From contig OZ005705.1 in the NCBI GenBank assembly GCA_963930775.1, positions 6,386,001 through 6,450,000 on the forward strand: DNA of 64,000 bases, in the 5' to 3' direction. The position numbers were made by a program, and so were the translations under genes. Shown piece by piece: positions 23,613-37,238 of this stretch. The notes beneath the pieces are model-generated. The model was not told the DNA's origin and searched no databases. It saw nothing but the letters and a program-made list of their open reading frames with translations. The stretch comes from Cliona cf. orientalis (taxonomy: Eukaryota; Porifera; Demospongiae; Clionaida; Clionaidae). Within the stretch, counting starts at the first letter, position 1. Every line of letters begins with the position of its first letter.

Positions 23613-24322
23613 CAGGGACTATACATTATCTTAATCTCATCTTTCAGATGGACTGGAAACGCTACATTATTACGTTCGCGAAAATTCTACAATCATTAAT
23701 CATCGTTACGCCCGGAAGTGTACCCGGAAATGTCTGACAGTATTGCTACTAGGACTAGGGTGCCAAGATAGCCAATATGGCCGTGCAGTACCTCTATGAA
23801 GGCTTGTAGGAACCTCTTAGATAATGTTTAGCACACCAAATGTTGTTTACCCAGTGAAGCAACGGGTAAACTTACTTTTTACGTTTGAATAATGCTCATA
23901 TCTGTTTTAGTTCGTGAGATTATCCAGCACAAAAGGTGTCCATCTTTGTCAAGTAAATTTTTTAAACTTAGGGGGTCTTGTGCTCCTAGAGTACCTTCCA
24001 GCTCAAAAGAATACTGTGCACCCAGTAAAGCAAGATTGGGGCTTACTACTCGCGCTGTGTAGAATCCTATGAGAGCTTCACTTTCTGAGCTAATCCAGCA
24101 CAAAGTATTGCCAGGACAGTAGCCATACTGAACTTTTTCACTGATAGAGAGCGCACTCAGAAGCACATTCACCACAAAATGGCTTCAGCACATTGAATTA
24201 CGACTATGGTCTACTGTAGACGCCCTCACAGACGCTGACTCCGTTGTCAGGTCGACCACCGTTGGTGTTTCCAAGCAGCCTTTGTAGCTTCTTACCGCTC
24301 GCGAGATAATGTATAGTCCCTG
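23613..24322. mobile_element. 710-bp TIR element, same family, no intact transposase
   Basis: Starts CAGGGACTATACATTATCT and ends GAGATAATGTATAGTCCCTG, a near-perfect ~20-bp inverted repeat. CTGAAAT flanks both ends (left copy overlapping the end of the shorter element), a possible 7-8-bp duplication. The CAGGG terminus and that duplication length would fit a hAT-type MITE. The only internal frame (24175-23879, minus) matches nothing I know. Confidence 0.65.
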
Positions 24323-25077
24323 CTGAAATAATACTAGAGTTACACTTTGTGTAGCAGTCCTCGCTCAGCGAGCCACCATGCCAACCAATATCCTGTATTG
24401 AACTTCCTGTTTATGCATGATATGATGCATGATATGATGAATTTAGGGTTCCCCCACCTTCCCTGTAAATTAAATTATGTTGCACGTGTAGATCACATGA
24501 CAAGGGAGGGGTTTCTTTTGTCTATGCTGAAGCACTCTGATGCTGAAGTATTAGCAGCAAAAGGAGCTCCATTATGTCGTCGGTCTTGGAAGAATGAAGC
24601 CAAGAGTAGACCAATTGACAGGCCACAGCTAGCAACATCTTTACCATCAGCGACAGGACGAACAACTTTGGGCCAAGAAGGTGCGATCATTTTTGGCCGC
24701 GCGCACATTGACAGTGCCCGGTAAGCACAGTCCAGCAGAACGGTAGAGTTTGTAGGCCTTGCATGACCATCTCGAGGGAGGCCACAGCTTATGACTCAGA
24801 AATACTTGGCGACGTGGCCTGAGTCGCCGAAGAGAGTAAGAAAGAAAATTTTGACGCACGCGAAAGATACGCCCAGAAGCCATACGAAACTACTCTCGAG
24901 CCCGAGTAGAGACCTCGCTTCGCTCGGAATTATACCGTTGGGGTGTGGCAAATCTGCGCGGATATCATGCCGTGCCGCGGCCGGGAGCGGGTATATAAGG
25001 CGACGTCTGCGCGCAAATTGTATTCAAGTAATACTGAGTTGAACTGTGATAGAAAAGTGCTCGATATTCCAGGCCAC
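24323..25077. promoter_or_regulatory. Intergenic region with TATA promoter for small membrane protein copy 3
   Basis: No gene is recognised in 24323-24900. A strong TATA box, GGGTATATAAGG, lies at about 24988-24999 in a GC-rich setting (CCGCGGCCGGGAGCGGG just upstream). A leader follows with AATACTGAGTT, similar to the ATACTGAGC leader of copies 1 and 2. The open frame at 24347-24724 has no recognisable homology. Confidence 0.5.
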
Positions 25078-25338
25078 ATGTTTTATCTGCTTGAACTCGC
25101 CGCTATCACGGTATTTCTGATCGTGTGCTGGCGTATGAGTAAACGTTGCCATCAATTTGCTGCTGTTCACTCCGTCGTAGGAGGACAGTGTGCAGCAGAG
25201 TCTAGCACCGGAGGGCCAGCAGTGTTGGTGATAGGCACTCGACGACCCCTTCATGCTGCAGAAAGAGCGGACCGCGGCCGTATGCAAGTGCCTGTTCCAG
25301 AGATAAACCATGGTGCAGCCTCAGTACTTGTTCTGTGA
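25078..25338 (+). CDS. Small single-pass membrane protein, copy 3 (diverged paralogue)
   Basis: Single-exon ORF of 86 residues starting at M-F-Y-L-L-E-L, first ATG after the TATA box. A hydrophobic helix at residues 3-17 is followed by W-R-M-S-K-R-C, so the tail should be cytosolic. The tail holds G-G-P-A-V-L-V-I-G, aligning to G-Q-P-S-V-L-V-L-G of copy 1. It also has M-Q-V-P-V-P-E, aligning to M-Q-A-P-T-E-E, and ends in S-V-L-V-L where copy 1 ends E-L-A-L. The middle is unconserved and the codon use is GC-richer. Function unknown. It lies 15 kb from copies 1 and 2, between PGK and the 3' end of NAA15. Confidence 0.6.
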   Translation: MFYLLELAAITVFLIVCWRMSKRCHQFAAVHSVVGGQCAAESSTGGPAVLVIGTRRPLHAAERADRGRMQVPVPEINHGAASVLVL

Positions 25339-25764
25339 TTAAATTGTGGTTGCTATTTTGGATTATTGCAGGAGTTTTTGGACCTAATAACAAATTAATT
25401 TTGTTACGCAAGCAAACTAATTAAGGCCAGCTACATTAAAATATTATTATGTACTTGTGATCAATTTATAGAATCCATTAATTTTGCAATTGTATTGCTA
25501 CTGACTATCATTAGACTTTTGTTAGCAAACAAAAATGTAATAGTATTATAATATTATACACAGTATTCAATACATCAGTGCCAGGGTTTGCATGGAGCAA
25601 TACCATCATAATAATTAAACTATGAATAACAGAGCTGATTAAAGAAGAGACTGAGAGAGACAAAGAATAGTCGGGACCTTTCTAAACAAATAGAGAGCAA
25701 TAGCCACACAAAATTGAATAAATTTCACTATAAATTTAACAATATTAATAATAATAATTAACAC
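25339..25764. other. AT-rich intergenic region
   Basis: Lies between the small membrane protein stop and the NAA15 stop. AT-rich with ATAATATTATA-type simple sequence; no gene or element recognised. Confidence 0.4.
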
Positions 25765-28700
25765 CTAACTTTGCTGCTGTGAAGGTAATGTTTTATCAGG
25801 AGCAGAGCCACTGCCTGCACTGCTGTCTTCAGCAGCAGCTGTGGGAGGGGCAGGTGGCTTGAGAGCAGTTGCCAGGGGAAACAGCTGCCTGCACCGCTGC
25901 TCATAGTCCTGGAGGGCCTCCTCAGGACAATTGCCAAATGAACCATTTCTAAGCAGATCTCTCACTCTCAGACAATTCTGCATACAAATTTGAAAACATT
26001 GCAAAATTAATAATTATTACTGTGAAACAGAGGTATCACCAAGTTAAATCACATAATATCAGTGTGTAGGAGGTATTCTCCTGGCCTGCATTTGAAAGTA
26101 AGGATTCCAAGTGCATGTGATGAATACCTACAAGTGCACACAGTGCACTTGAGGTAAATATCTCAGTTATTCATAGTGGCACTTGAGGTATACCTTGAGG
26201 TAAATATCTGCACTTGAGGTATATATACCTTGAGATAAATATCTGCACTTGAGGTATATATACCCTGAGGTAAGTATCTGCACTTGAGGTATACCTTGAG
26301 GTAAATATCTGCACTTGAGGTATACCTTGAGGTAAGTATCTGCACTTGAGGTATATATACCTTGAGGTAAATATCTGCACTTGAGGTATATATACCCTGA
26401 GGTAAGTATCTGCACTTGAGGTATACCTTGAGGTAAATATCTGCACTTGAGGTATACCTTGAGGTAAATATCTGCACTTGAGGTATATATACCTTGAGAT
26501 AAATATCTGCACTTGAGGTATATATACCCTGAGGTAAGTATCTGCACTTGAGGTATACCTTGAGGTAAATATCTGCACTTGAGGTATACCTTGAGGTAAG
26601 TATCTGCACTTGAGGTATATATACCTTGAGGTAAATATCTGCACTTGAGGTATATATACCCTGAGGTAAGTATCTGCACTTGAGGTATATATACCCTGAG
26701 GTAAGTATCTGCACTTGAGGTATACCTTGAGGTAAATATCTGCACTTGAGGTATACCTTGAGGTAAGTATCTGCACTTGAGGTATATATACCTTGAGGTA
26801 AATATCTGCACTTGAGGTATATATACCCTGAGGTAAGTATCTGCACTTGAGGTATACCTTGAGGTAAATATCTGCACTTGAGGTATACCTTGAGGTAAAT
26901 ATCTCAGTTATTCATAGTGGCATTTGAGGAATATAATATACCTTGAGGTATATATATATAAATATCTCAAGGTATTATTATATCCTACGAGGTAGTCATA
27001 GTGTGCACTTGAGGTATTCATTGCAATGATGACTTGCCAGGCATCATTAACTGTACATGCCCAATTATAAAAAGTACAATGTCATTGTAGTCGTACAGGG
27101 AGATAGCCTAAAAATTCAGAGCAGGCAATGAGAACACCAACTGATACTATATAAGGCAGGCAACTAACACTGCCGTGCCATGAATGTATAGGTTATTATA
27201 GGAGCATACCTCGAGTGTTCTTCCCTTGAGCTGGTCTGAGAGGTCAGTGATGTAGCCCACAGCCTTGTCCCTCAGCTCCGGCTGCAATCTATACAGTACT
27301 CGTGCTCCTAATTAATTAGTAGGACAACAGACCAAAGTGATGACTTCTAGAGAGTGATAATAAGCAGAGGGGCTTACCATGGATAAGATGGTCCAATGAG
27401 TCTGGATGCTTTTGCAAAAACTGCTGATTCAGCTCCTTGGGACTGAGCCCTCCTGTCAATGAGGCTAGTGACTCCTCTATCACGGTTTTCACAGGTACCG
27501 ATAACTCGGACTTGGATGCCTCAACTATTGAGAATGGAAAATGCATGCATGCGTAACACCAACTCTAGGTCACCTGACCTAGCCTCGTCCCCAGGCTCTC
27601 CCAGTTTTTAATGTTACACGCAAAAAACGGGAGGGCCTGGTATGCGAAGTCACGTGCATCGTGTCATGATGAATGATCGTGACGTGGCATGACGCGAACG
27701 AAAGCAGGTCGATCGAGGTCAACAAAACCGGGTCGTTTCTACGCTATCCATGCCTTCTATCAACTATAAACATACAGTTTGAGCCAACGAAGGATCACCT
27801 TTTACTCGTATGACAGCGATATCTCTATGTCTCTTATCATTTGCGAGCTGTAGCGCTCATAAGTCCGGTGACCTTCGACCCGCGAGGTGTTGTGGACCTT
27901 CTCTCACCTTCTCTCTCCATCACGTGATTTCGCGTACCAGGCCCTCCCCCTTTTCTGCGTGTAACATTGAAAACGTGGGAGTGGCCTGGGGACGAGGCTA
28001 CACCTGACCTGTGTGGTGCAGCTATATAGCTATGCCAGGATATAATATAATATGTACTATACACTTTAATGTGGTCAGCTTCCGTGTAAACAAAGTAAAG
28101 CCACAGAGTTTGATATAGTCATGGTTGATTGGCTCCATATGAGCAATGTGCCAATTAAATTCACTAGCTGAAATCCACTACAGCTACGTACGTATGTACC
28201 CATAATAGTTATCAAGCAAGCCCTGTGGGTTTTTCCTTCGTTTATAAAGCTGACCACATTATAAATGTATCAGTATACACTAAGCTCTCACTTTTGCCTG
28301 TTTGTGGAATGTGATTCAGTAGTAACCACTAATTACGTTATCTTGCATTTGCGGTGCTTCGCGCGCGCGCCGTGCCATATATTGTAGTGTATCGGCAACG
28401 CCCACACTTACTCTTCGTGACGTCACAAGGTCCTGAGGCCGGCCAGAAGCAAGAGAAAAATGGTCCTGGTCGACATTTTGCATGTTCATATTCAACACGA
28501 GCAAGGGATTTAGCCAAGGAAATTGCACTGGGCAACTCTCGAGGTCAAACTGTCCATGTGATCTTCATATGACTTGGCTCTGACCTTTCGCATCAGGTTG
28601 TCCAGTAAGCTGAAATCGAGCTAGCCACGAGTGTAGCGATTGATTGGTGAGCAATCGGCTCCATATCTCAACAACGAAGAGAGTTGAAGAAACGAAACTT

Positions 28701-31449
28701 CTTCCATCCTTTAGTAGAGTTGTAAAACTAATCTCTGTGTGAGTCAGCTAGTCTACAGAGCTGTTTATACTATGACAGTACGTTATTGAATGTATAAATT
28801 ATTTTCATTTTTTATGATCTTATATTTCAACAAATCAGTAAATATTACTTAGTCAAGCAAATATACTATACTGCTAGTGGTACTCTCCTTCCAGCTGAAG
28901 TATGAAAGCCTCAGCAGTCTTCGCATCAGGTTGTTCAGAATGTTGAAAATGAGTTGGCCAAACATTTACGGCCGATATTCGGCCTTGTATAGCGAGGTAG
29001 CTACGCTTTGGACACGAACTGGACGTGCCCATATGTTGTTTAGCTAGTCTTCTTACAGTCTGCTGTGTTTCAAAGCCCGGGAATATACCAGTAGCCAGAA
29101 ACTAAACTTTTTTGTCATGCATGTTGACCACGATCGCGGTCTCCATATGTTCAATACAGCAACCGCAAACCGGAAGTGATCAGGCAAAAGCGAGAGCTTA
29201 GCGTATACCGTGTACCCTTTGTACGTTATGCTTATCGGCTAACAACTGTATCATAATATCATAACACCAAGAGTCATAGAACACTAAACAGATCCTTCAC
29301 ATTCATTTCAGATTCTATGAGACACACATCTATCATTGTATTGACTCCCCCCTCCCCACACACACACACACACACACACACATACTGAACCATGATGATT
29401 ACAAGAAGGATGATACCGTTGGTCGGGTTTTAATTGCGAGTATCTATTAAATGCGAATTGCAAGTTTTTCTACGTTTCGCAATTAATAGATTCGCATAAA
29501 CGTTCACGTATACTACAGTATGGTACGGGGTCGTCCATCGTAATTATTGGATTCGCAATTTGGCCTGATTTGACTAGAATGCAATTATTAAAGTACGCAA
29601 TTAAAACCCGTCCTACGGTATTTAACACTTGATTTTCGATTGTTTCTCCATATTGCACTGATGATGGTAACTGTATAGTTACCGAAATGTTTGCATTAAA
29701 ACTTTTGCTGGTTAGAGTAAACAAGTGAAACTCTATCAAGAAGGATGATGTTTTGTTTATGAAATGCGTTGTAGACACATCTAGAATATTCTACCCCTGA
29801 CTTTCTTCCAATATTAGGTATGCTGGTATGCTATTCAATCAAGCCAATGATATTGCAGGAGTATTCTTAGAATCATAATTTTACTCACTGCCACGCATCA
29901 AGAGTATAATAATCTTGCATGCATGCTAGATTGAGGAAAGCCTTTGAATATAGTCATGTTCACAGTCACAACAGCAAGGCCAGGTGGGAATTGAGCCCCC
30001 AACCCAGCCCAAGATCTCAATCACTACACCAAGCTGCCCCTATCTAGGCCCAGGACCAGGTACTAGGTATAATACTATTAGCAATGGATTCTTTGTGGAC
30101 CCACATCAACAGCCATTCAAAGTGTATGCATGTGCTCATCAGCAAAATTCGCTCACAAGCCACAATGAAGTCGACCACATTTGTGTGCAGCTCCCCATTT
30201 TCAGGGTCTATTTGCTGACTTCTCTTCAGGGATTGCAGCATCAGCAGAAATTTACCTATATGTGTACACAGTGCAATGGTCAACATTTCCCTCACAGTTT
30301 ATTTGGTTATGGCTCACGTCTGCGAGAGTGGATGGAGTAGGCCAGCAAGTGAGAGGCTATCCTCCCCCTCGAGAACATCTGGAGCGGGACAAGGAACTTC
30401 AGAGCCACCTCCAAAGGATTTTCAACCTAAAAAGATTTTAAGCAACACAGGGCAAATAGCTAACTGGATGCTGTCAACACTGTTCATCTATCTCACTCAC
30501 CTCAAGCAGTTCCTTTGGATTGAATTTCTCCTTCTCTTCCTGTTTCTTTTCATCTTCATTCTGTTGCTGTTGCTGCTGGGACTGCTGCTGCTGTTTCTGG
30601 GGCTTGTTTTCTTTGCAGGTCAATTATTAGAAACAAACACAGTAATCTCTACTGTCAGCTGAGCATACACATACATGTAGGGTCTGTATGGCTTACCCTT
30701 TTCTTCCTGTGCTTTGGCTTTGGCTTTCAGCTGAGCCTTCTTTTGTTTTCTCTGAAGCTTCTTCAGCTCTGAGGCAGACAGCTCACCTAGAGAGGAAAGA
30801 AATCAATCTCTCAGATGACAGCAACTCCCAGAAAAAAAGAACTGAATGTCTTCATTATAAGGACTACACACTCACTTGCATTAGGTAGAGAACCATTTGG
30901 CTTTCCCTTCTTGGCATCAGGGTTGTCATGGAGATACACATACAGCTGTTTGCAGTAGGCCATGTCAAATTTTCTCAGTTTTTAAAATTCCTGCAAAGAC
31001 TCCTATCTTACCTTGATGGCAGCTTTGGCAGCCTTGACATAGGATGGGTGCTGCCTGAGATGGTCCTCCAGACGTAGGACACTGATAAAAATATAATATC
31101 ACAACAGACTTTGTAAAAGTAATGATAGGGTCTTACTCGATATATGCCCTAAGAGTGGTCCTTCTGATGCAGTATGTGTGAAAATCAAACTGGTCATCAA
31201 TGATGTCAGTGAAGTGCTATAAATAGAAAAATAATCAGAAATGGCCAACGTTAACACAGAATAGTTCTAGGAGAGAGGAAGACAAAAAAGGTACCTTATC
31301 GATTTCATGAAGCTTGACAAGAGCTTCACCGAGCTGGCCCAGCCTCCAGTGGGCCATGGCCATCTCCGTCTGAAACCACATGCACTGCATCTCATCCATC
31401 GTCTGCAGCGGATGAAGACCCTCCTGAAATGGGTGTGCAGAGAGGGAGG

Positions 31450-31483
<34 letters not shown>

Positions 31484-34400
31484 GAGAGAGAGAGGGAGAA
31501 AGACAATCATATCATGGGGCTAAAGCAAAATAATGCATACTGTCATACCCTAGTGAAGAGGCCAGCTGTCTCGACTGCCTTGTCAATCTGGTCTACTCTG
31601 AAGAGATACTTTACACACTTGCAGTTGACGTATCTGTCTGCTGTGTCGAGTGTCCTGGCCTCCTCCATCCACTTGGCTGCTTCCTTCAAATCACCAGCAT
31701 GCTACAGGAAACAGACAAAAATCATTATGACTACGACTATTACTGTACTATCAGGGAAGGAGGGAAGGGGGAAGAAGAGGAGAAAAGGAGACACAACAAA
31801 AACTGTAATTAGCTTCAAGAAATGACATCAGCTTGGACAATCTCAAGAGAAGTACTCAGATAGCTGATGTCAGCAGGCCAAATTTGAGTCTAAACAGAAG
31901 CTATAATGTATTGGATTAAGGAGTTCCAATAGTTAGGCTACTTCCGGTACTCACAAGACATAGAGAGAGGATTTGGGAATTATCAAGCAAATCTTTTCAC
32001 AAGTTACCTTGTAGATGCGTGCCTTGATCATATAGAGCTGGACGTCTGTGGGAGTGTGGTCGATAGCTTCGTTGATCAACTCTAGGGATTTCAGTGACTG
32101 TCCCACAGCATCCTTGTGCTGAGCCAGCAGGCACACCGACCACAGCAGGGAACTAGGAGGCTCCTCACGGCCAGAATCTAAGCAAAAAACACACAAACAA
32201 CTCTCAACACAGCATTATGATACTTACGATGGATAAAAATGACCTCAGTACCATTCTATAGTAAAATTTGTAATAGATATCGCATGGTAGGCAGTATATT
32301 ATGGATTATAAAGCCCGTGACCCCAAGGGTGCAGCCCGAGGGGGAGGGGCTTTATAATCCAAAATGCACCATGCAACGTCTAATATAATATCCTGATTGG
32401 TCAGTTTCTTAGTAGCTGTGCTTAGCTGGCAGGAAATCGTTGGCTGACGTATTTTTAGTGCAGTGCACTATATATAGTGTTCACAGGGGATTATAATTGC
32501 CTGGGGGAGGTCAATATTAATTTTTAGTTATAACACTATTACCTAGGATACAAGGGTGAATCAGGATAGTATATGATAGCTTTATAGACTCATAAAAATC
32601 TCCCTTACCATCAGGATGAAACCGTCCACACGTCTTCAAAGACTCCACGTAACCGTCTAATAATTCACCAATGATTTTTATCTATCAAGGAAGAATGAAC
32701 TATCAAAATTTATCCATCTGAATATATGAATTCTGACCTTTTCAGGATCTTTGTAGAATGGCCTCAAGCCAATAAAGAGCGATGGTATACCCTTATGGAG
32801 AGACACACGAAGAAAAGGATCGAGCAGATCTTGAAACATGCGTCCTAAAAATGAATAAATTCCGTACAGGGATCACAAAATAACCAATACTGATCCAAGG
32901 TACAATATTATGTAAATTAATTAATGCATGTGCTTCCCTAATCTCAGGACAATATGAATGAGCACACCTCCCTTAGAGAGGAAACCATGCAGCATGTGGT
33001 TCCAGAGAAGTTTACAAAGCAATCCCTGAAATAAGGACCCTTCATTTGATCAGGACACCTCAAGCTGTATCGAGGCCACCCAGAATCGAGGGATTCCACT
33101 GTAGTGATAACAGCTGCATGTACTTCCATCACCATTTATAATGACTCACCAGTGGCAATTAATAGGGGCATCCTCTTAATACAGTGCGATCGTGGGTATT
33201 CAATGATGAGCTCAGCATACAGCGCCAGTCTCTCCTCTGGTGTCTTTAAATTTAGTGACTTCTCCAGACCCTCCAGGTAGCCATAGTTCTCCGTGTTCCG
33301 GGAGATGAGGTCACGATAGAGAAGCTCCGCCTTTTTATGCTGACCCAGTGCTAGGTGAATAGTAGCTGCAGAGACAAGGATGTGCTGACGACCATTACCC
33401 AATCATAATCACACTTTTGACGATCTTTACCATATAGCACATTCATGCACAATGTCACATATTGTACCTTTGTTTTCAAAGACACAGCCAGTGTCACAGA
33501 TGTTGGACTCAAACGAGTTCATGTGCTTGAGCGCTGCCTCGTACATGTCCCCCTCCATCATGACCTGCACCTCATAGAGCACTAGCTCACTGAACTCAGT
33601 GTCTGGCTTAGCCTGGGGTGTCAGCCATGCCATGTATGTACATGTGTGCATGTGTGAGGGAGGTATGCAGGGAGAGGAGTGCCATGTGGTAGCATAATAT
33701 TATCACATGATAATGATCTACACACATACCATGAACCAACATAATAATACACTCACTCATCCACAATATTATTATGTAACTACAGAGCCATTTATTTATG
33801 TGTCATGTATAGCCCACTTGATGGTCATACATCAGCTCGATTTCACCAAGAGAAAAAATATCATTCCCTTCTTTCATTGGCCAATCCTAAACTACGTCAT
33901 CTTGCCAGCAAATTACACAATAGGGTACTACACAATACACTCGAAATGCCACAGACGTGGTGGCTCTCTCTACCCATATACCTGAGGCGTAGTTGTCTTC
34001 CTGTACTCGGAGATGATCTTGGCAGCCATGGCATAGTCCTTGAGGAGGAGGTAAGCCAGGGAGTAGCCAACCCAGGAGCTACGCTGAGCCGGGCGAACCC
34101 TCAGCAGCTGGTAACGAGTATCCTACAAAACAATATAATATAATAATAATATTATCGCACTAAGAATGTTGAGGTTCTTGGTTGGGTAGTAAATATTAAT
34201 CCACATAGCAAGTACACTATTACCAACACTGGCAGAATAAGAATGATAATTCTTCACCAATACTGGAAGACTAATTTTAAGAATGATAATATTATTTTTA
34301 TCAAAAACAAAAACAAAGGTACTTGCAATGCAGATTAGTATAAACATAATATTATGACAAAATGTCATATAATATTATTATAGCTTAAAATATGCTCCAT

Positions 34401-35144
34401 GCACAGAATCCACCTAATATCATATGGATACATACCATAAGCACATCACATATGGACAAAACTAAACAAATAAGCATGCACAACATCATCCCCGGAAAGC
34501 AGATCAATAAAATCGCAATTATTAGCAGGCCCCATAATGTGACATAAAAAATTATTCCCGGTATTATACTCTGAGGGTAGTAAAATCAATGACATTATAT
34601 TGACATACCCTAAATCCTTCGAGATCTCTCATTTGTATTTGTAGCAGAGAGAGATCCTTGAGGATCTGGACGTTATCCTTGTCCCACTTCAAGGCGTTGC
34701 GATAGGCCTTGATGGCTTCATCGTACTTCTTGTCCGATCGCTGGAGGAGACCATACACGTGCCAACAGACGTGGCTTCTCAGATCGTTCTTTAACCCCTT
34801 CTTCACCAGGTCGTTTGCTTCCTCCTTTCGTCCCTGGCAATTCAATATTAACCCCTTCATAGCCAGCGTCTCTGCATAAAATGTTTTGAATTATAAAAAT
34901 ATGCTCGCATCTGCAAATGATTAATCATACCTCCATGTTCACTGAATTTTGGGTTCGAAAGGATCTGCCGTGCAAATTTTAACCCATTCTTGTACTGTTT
35001 CACTTCATAGCACCGCTGCAAAAGGGTTAAAATTAAAATGACATGCACACCTGTTGTCCAAATTATCGCACGCCTTACCACAATCTTCTTAAAGATGCTA
35101 GCTTCCTTTGAAGGTAGCTTTTGGCTCTGGGTAGATACTGACAT
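25765..35144 (-). CDS. NAA15: NAA15, auxiliary ribosome-anchoring subunit of the NatA N-terminal acetyltransferase
   Basis: Large TPR-repeat scaffold that binds the catalytic subunit NAA10 and the ribosome so that nascent chains starting with Ser/Ala/Thr are acetylated. About twenty exons from M-S-V-S-T-Q-S-Q-K at 35144 to the stop at 25765. Diagnostic stretches are [26 protein letters not shown] and [14 protein letters not shown]. Later come [12 protein letters not shown] and [12 protein letters not shown], all co-linear with human NAA15. A Lys/Glu-rich segment near 30500-30780 corresponds to the charged C-terminal third. The last exon (25984-25765) holds C-R-Q-L-F-P. The last intron contains a minisatellite and another intron a 421-bp MITE. 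Head-to-head with RNF121. Confidence 0.93.
26160..26930. repeat. Minisatellite (31/35-bp units) in the last NAA15 intron
   Basis: About 22 tandem units of two alternating kinds: a 31-bp type built on CTTGAGGTATACCTTGAGG and a 35-bp type with TATATATACCCTGAGGTAAG, both ending in TATCTGCA. The core GAGGTATACCT is palindromic. The array is bracketed by direct repeats of CTCAGTTATTCATAGTGGCA (about 26161 and 26904). All three minus-strand frames are open for about 600-700 bp, a property of the repeat and not coding evidence. Confidence 0.95.
27580..28000. mobile_element. MULE-like MITE with ~80-bp TIRs and 9-bp target duplication
   Basis: A 421-bp element starting TAGCCTCGTCCCCAGGC and ending with the inverse, with imperfect inverted arms of about 80 bp running to CACGTGA. 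A perfect 9-bp direct repeat CACCTGACC flanks it at 27571-27579 and 28001-28009. It lies in a NAA15 intron. Same family as 17456-17577. Long TIRs plus a 9-bp duplication are the hallmark of Mutator-like elements; no transposase is present. Confidence 0.85.
29413..29621. mobile_element. Small TIR element in a NAA15 intron
   Basis: A 209-bp unit with inverted ends ATACCGTTGGTCGGGTTTTA and, inverted, ATACCGTAGGACGGGTTTTA, continuing into AATTGCG. The inside is rich in TTCGCAATTAATAG-like repeats. No coding sequence. Confidence 0.6.
29978..30040 (-). repeat. tRNA-derived SINE fragment in a NAA15 intron
   Basis: On the minus strand the sequence reads GGGGCAGCTTGGTGTAGTGA, an A-box-like start, and about 30 bases on carries GGCTCAATTCCCACC, a B-box-like stretch. 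Spacing is shorter than a functional tRNA and the acceptor stem does not pair well, so a SINE head or tRNA pseudogene is likelier. Confidence 0.45.
32281..32376. repeat. 96-bp imperfect hairpin in a NAA15 intron
   Basis: GGATTATAAAGCCC at about 32323 pairs with GGGCTTTATAATCC at about 32347, and the arms extend outward through GCATGGT / ACCATGC. It looks like a fold-back MITE. Confidence 0.55.
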
Positions 35145-35426
35145 CTCCGGGCTGGTCCAACCAAGTCAATCTCACAAACCAGCTGAGCTCTCCTTCTCTC
35201 TAAAACTATCACCACATGTGTCTTCTATGCCACATACACGACATTAGAGGTCTCCTTGGTGTATCTAAATTATCTAAAAGCCATTAGTCTCATCATTGGA
35301 GAGCTGTATAGAGATGAGAAGCTAGCACGTGGTTGAGCAAATCACGCGCGAGACGTAATATCCGGTTGATTTACGGGAAACCCCCTTCTATCGGCCTGGG
35401 CTGAGCTGGGTGCTAAGTTTTGGAAG
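35145..35426. promoter_or_regulatory. Divergent NAA15/RNF121 promoter
   Basis: 282 bp between opposing ATGs, including the GC-rich AATCACGCGCGAGACG near 35340. No TATA box seen; bidirectional promoter by position. Confidence 0.45.
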
Positions 35427-37143
<1,717 letters not shown>

Positions 37144-37238
37144 GAGTTAATCATTATTTTTGGTATAATATTATAGGTAATTTATTATTCTAGCAATTTT
37201 ATGATGATGCTCTGCGAGAAAAAAAGGACGAATTTTTG

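Noticed and set aside
24347..24724. 125-residue plus-strand ORF between PGK and the small membrane protein
   Set aside because: No recognisable domain or promoter, and its antisense frame is equally open.
26163..26877. Three overlapping minus-strand ORFs of 201-236 residues
   Set aside because: All are translations of one minisatellite in three frames; no start context, domain or codon bias.
30276..30662. Hydrophobic 128-residue plus-strand ORF
   Set aside because: Antisense of NAA15 Lys/Glu-rich exons; reversed AAG/GAA codons read as Leu/Phe.
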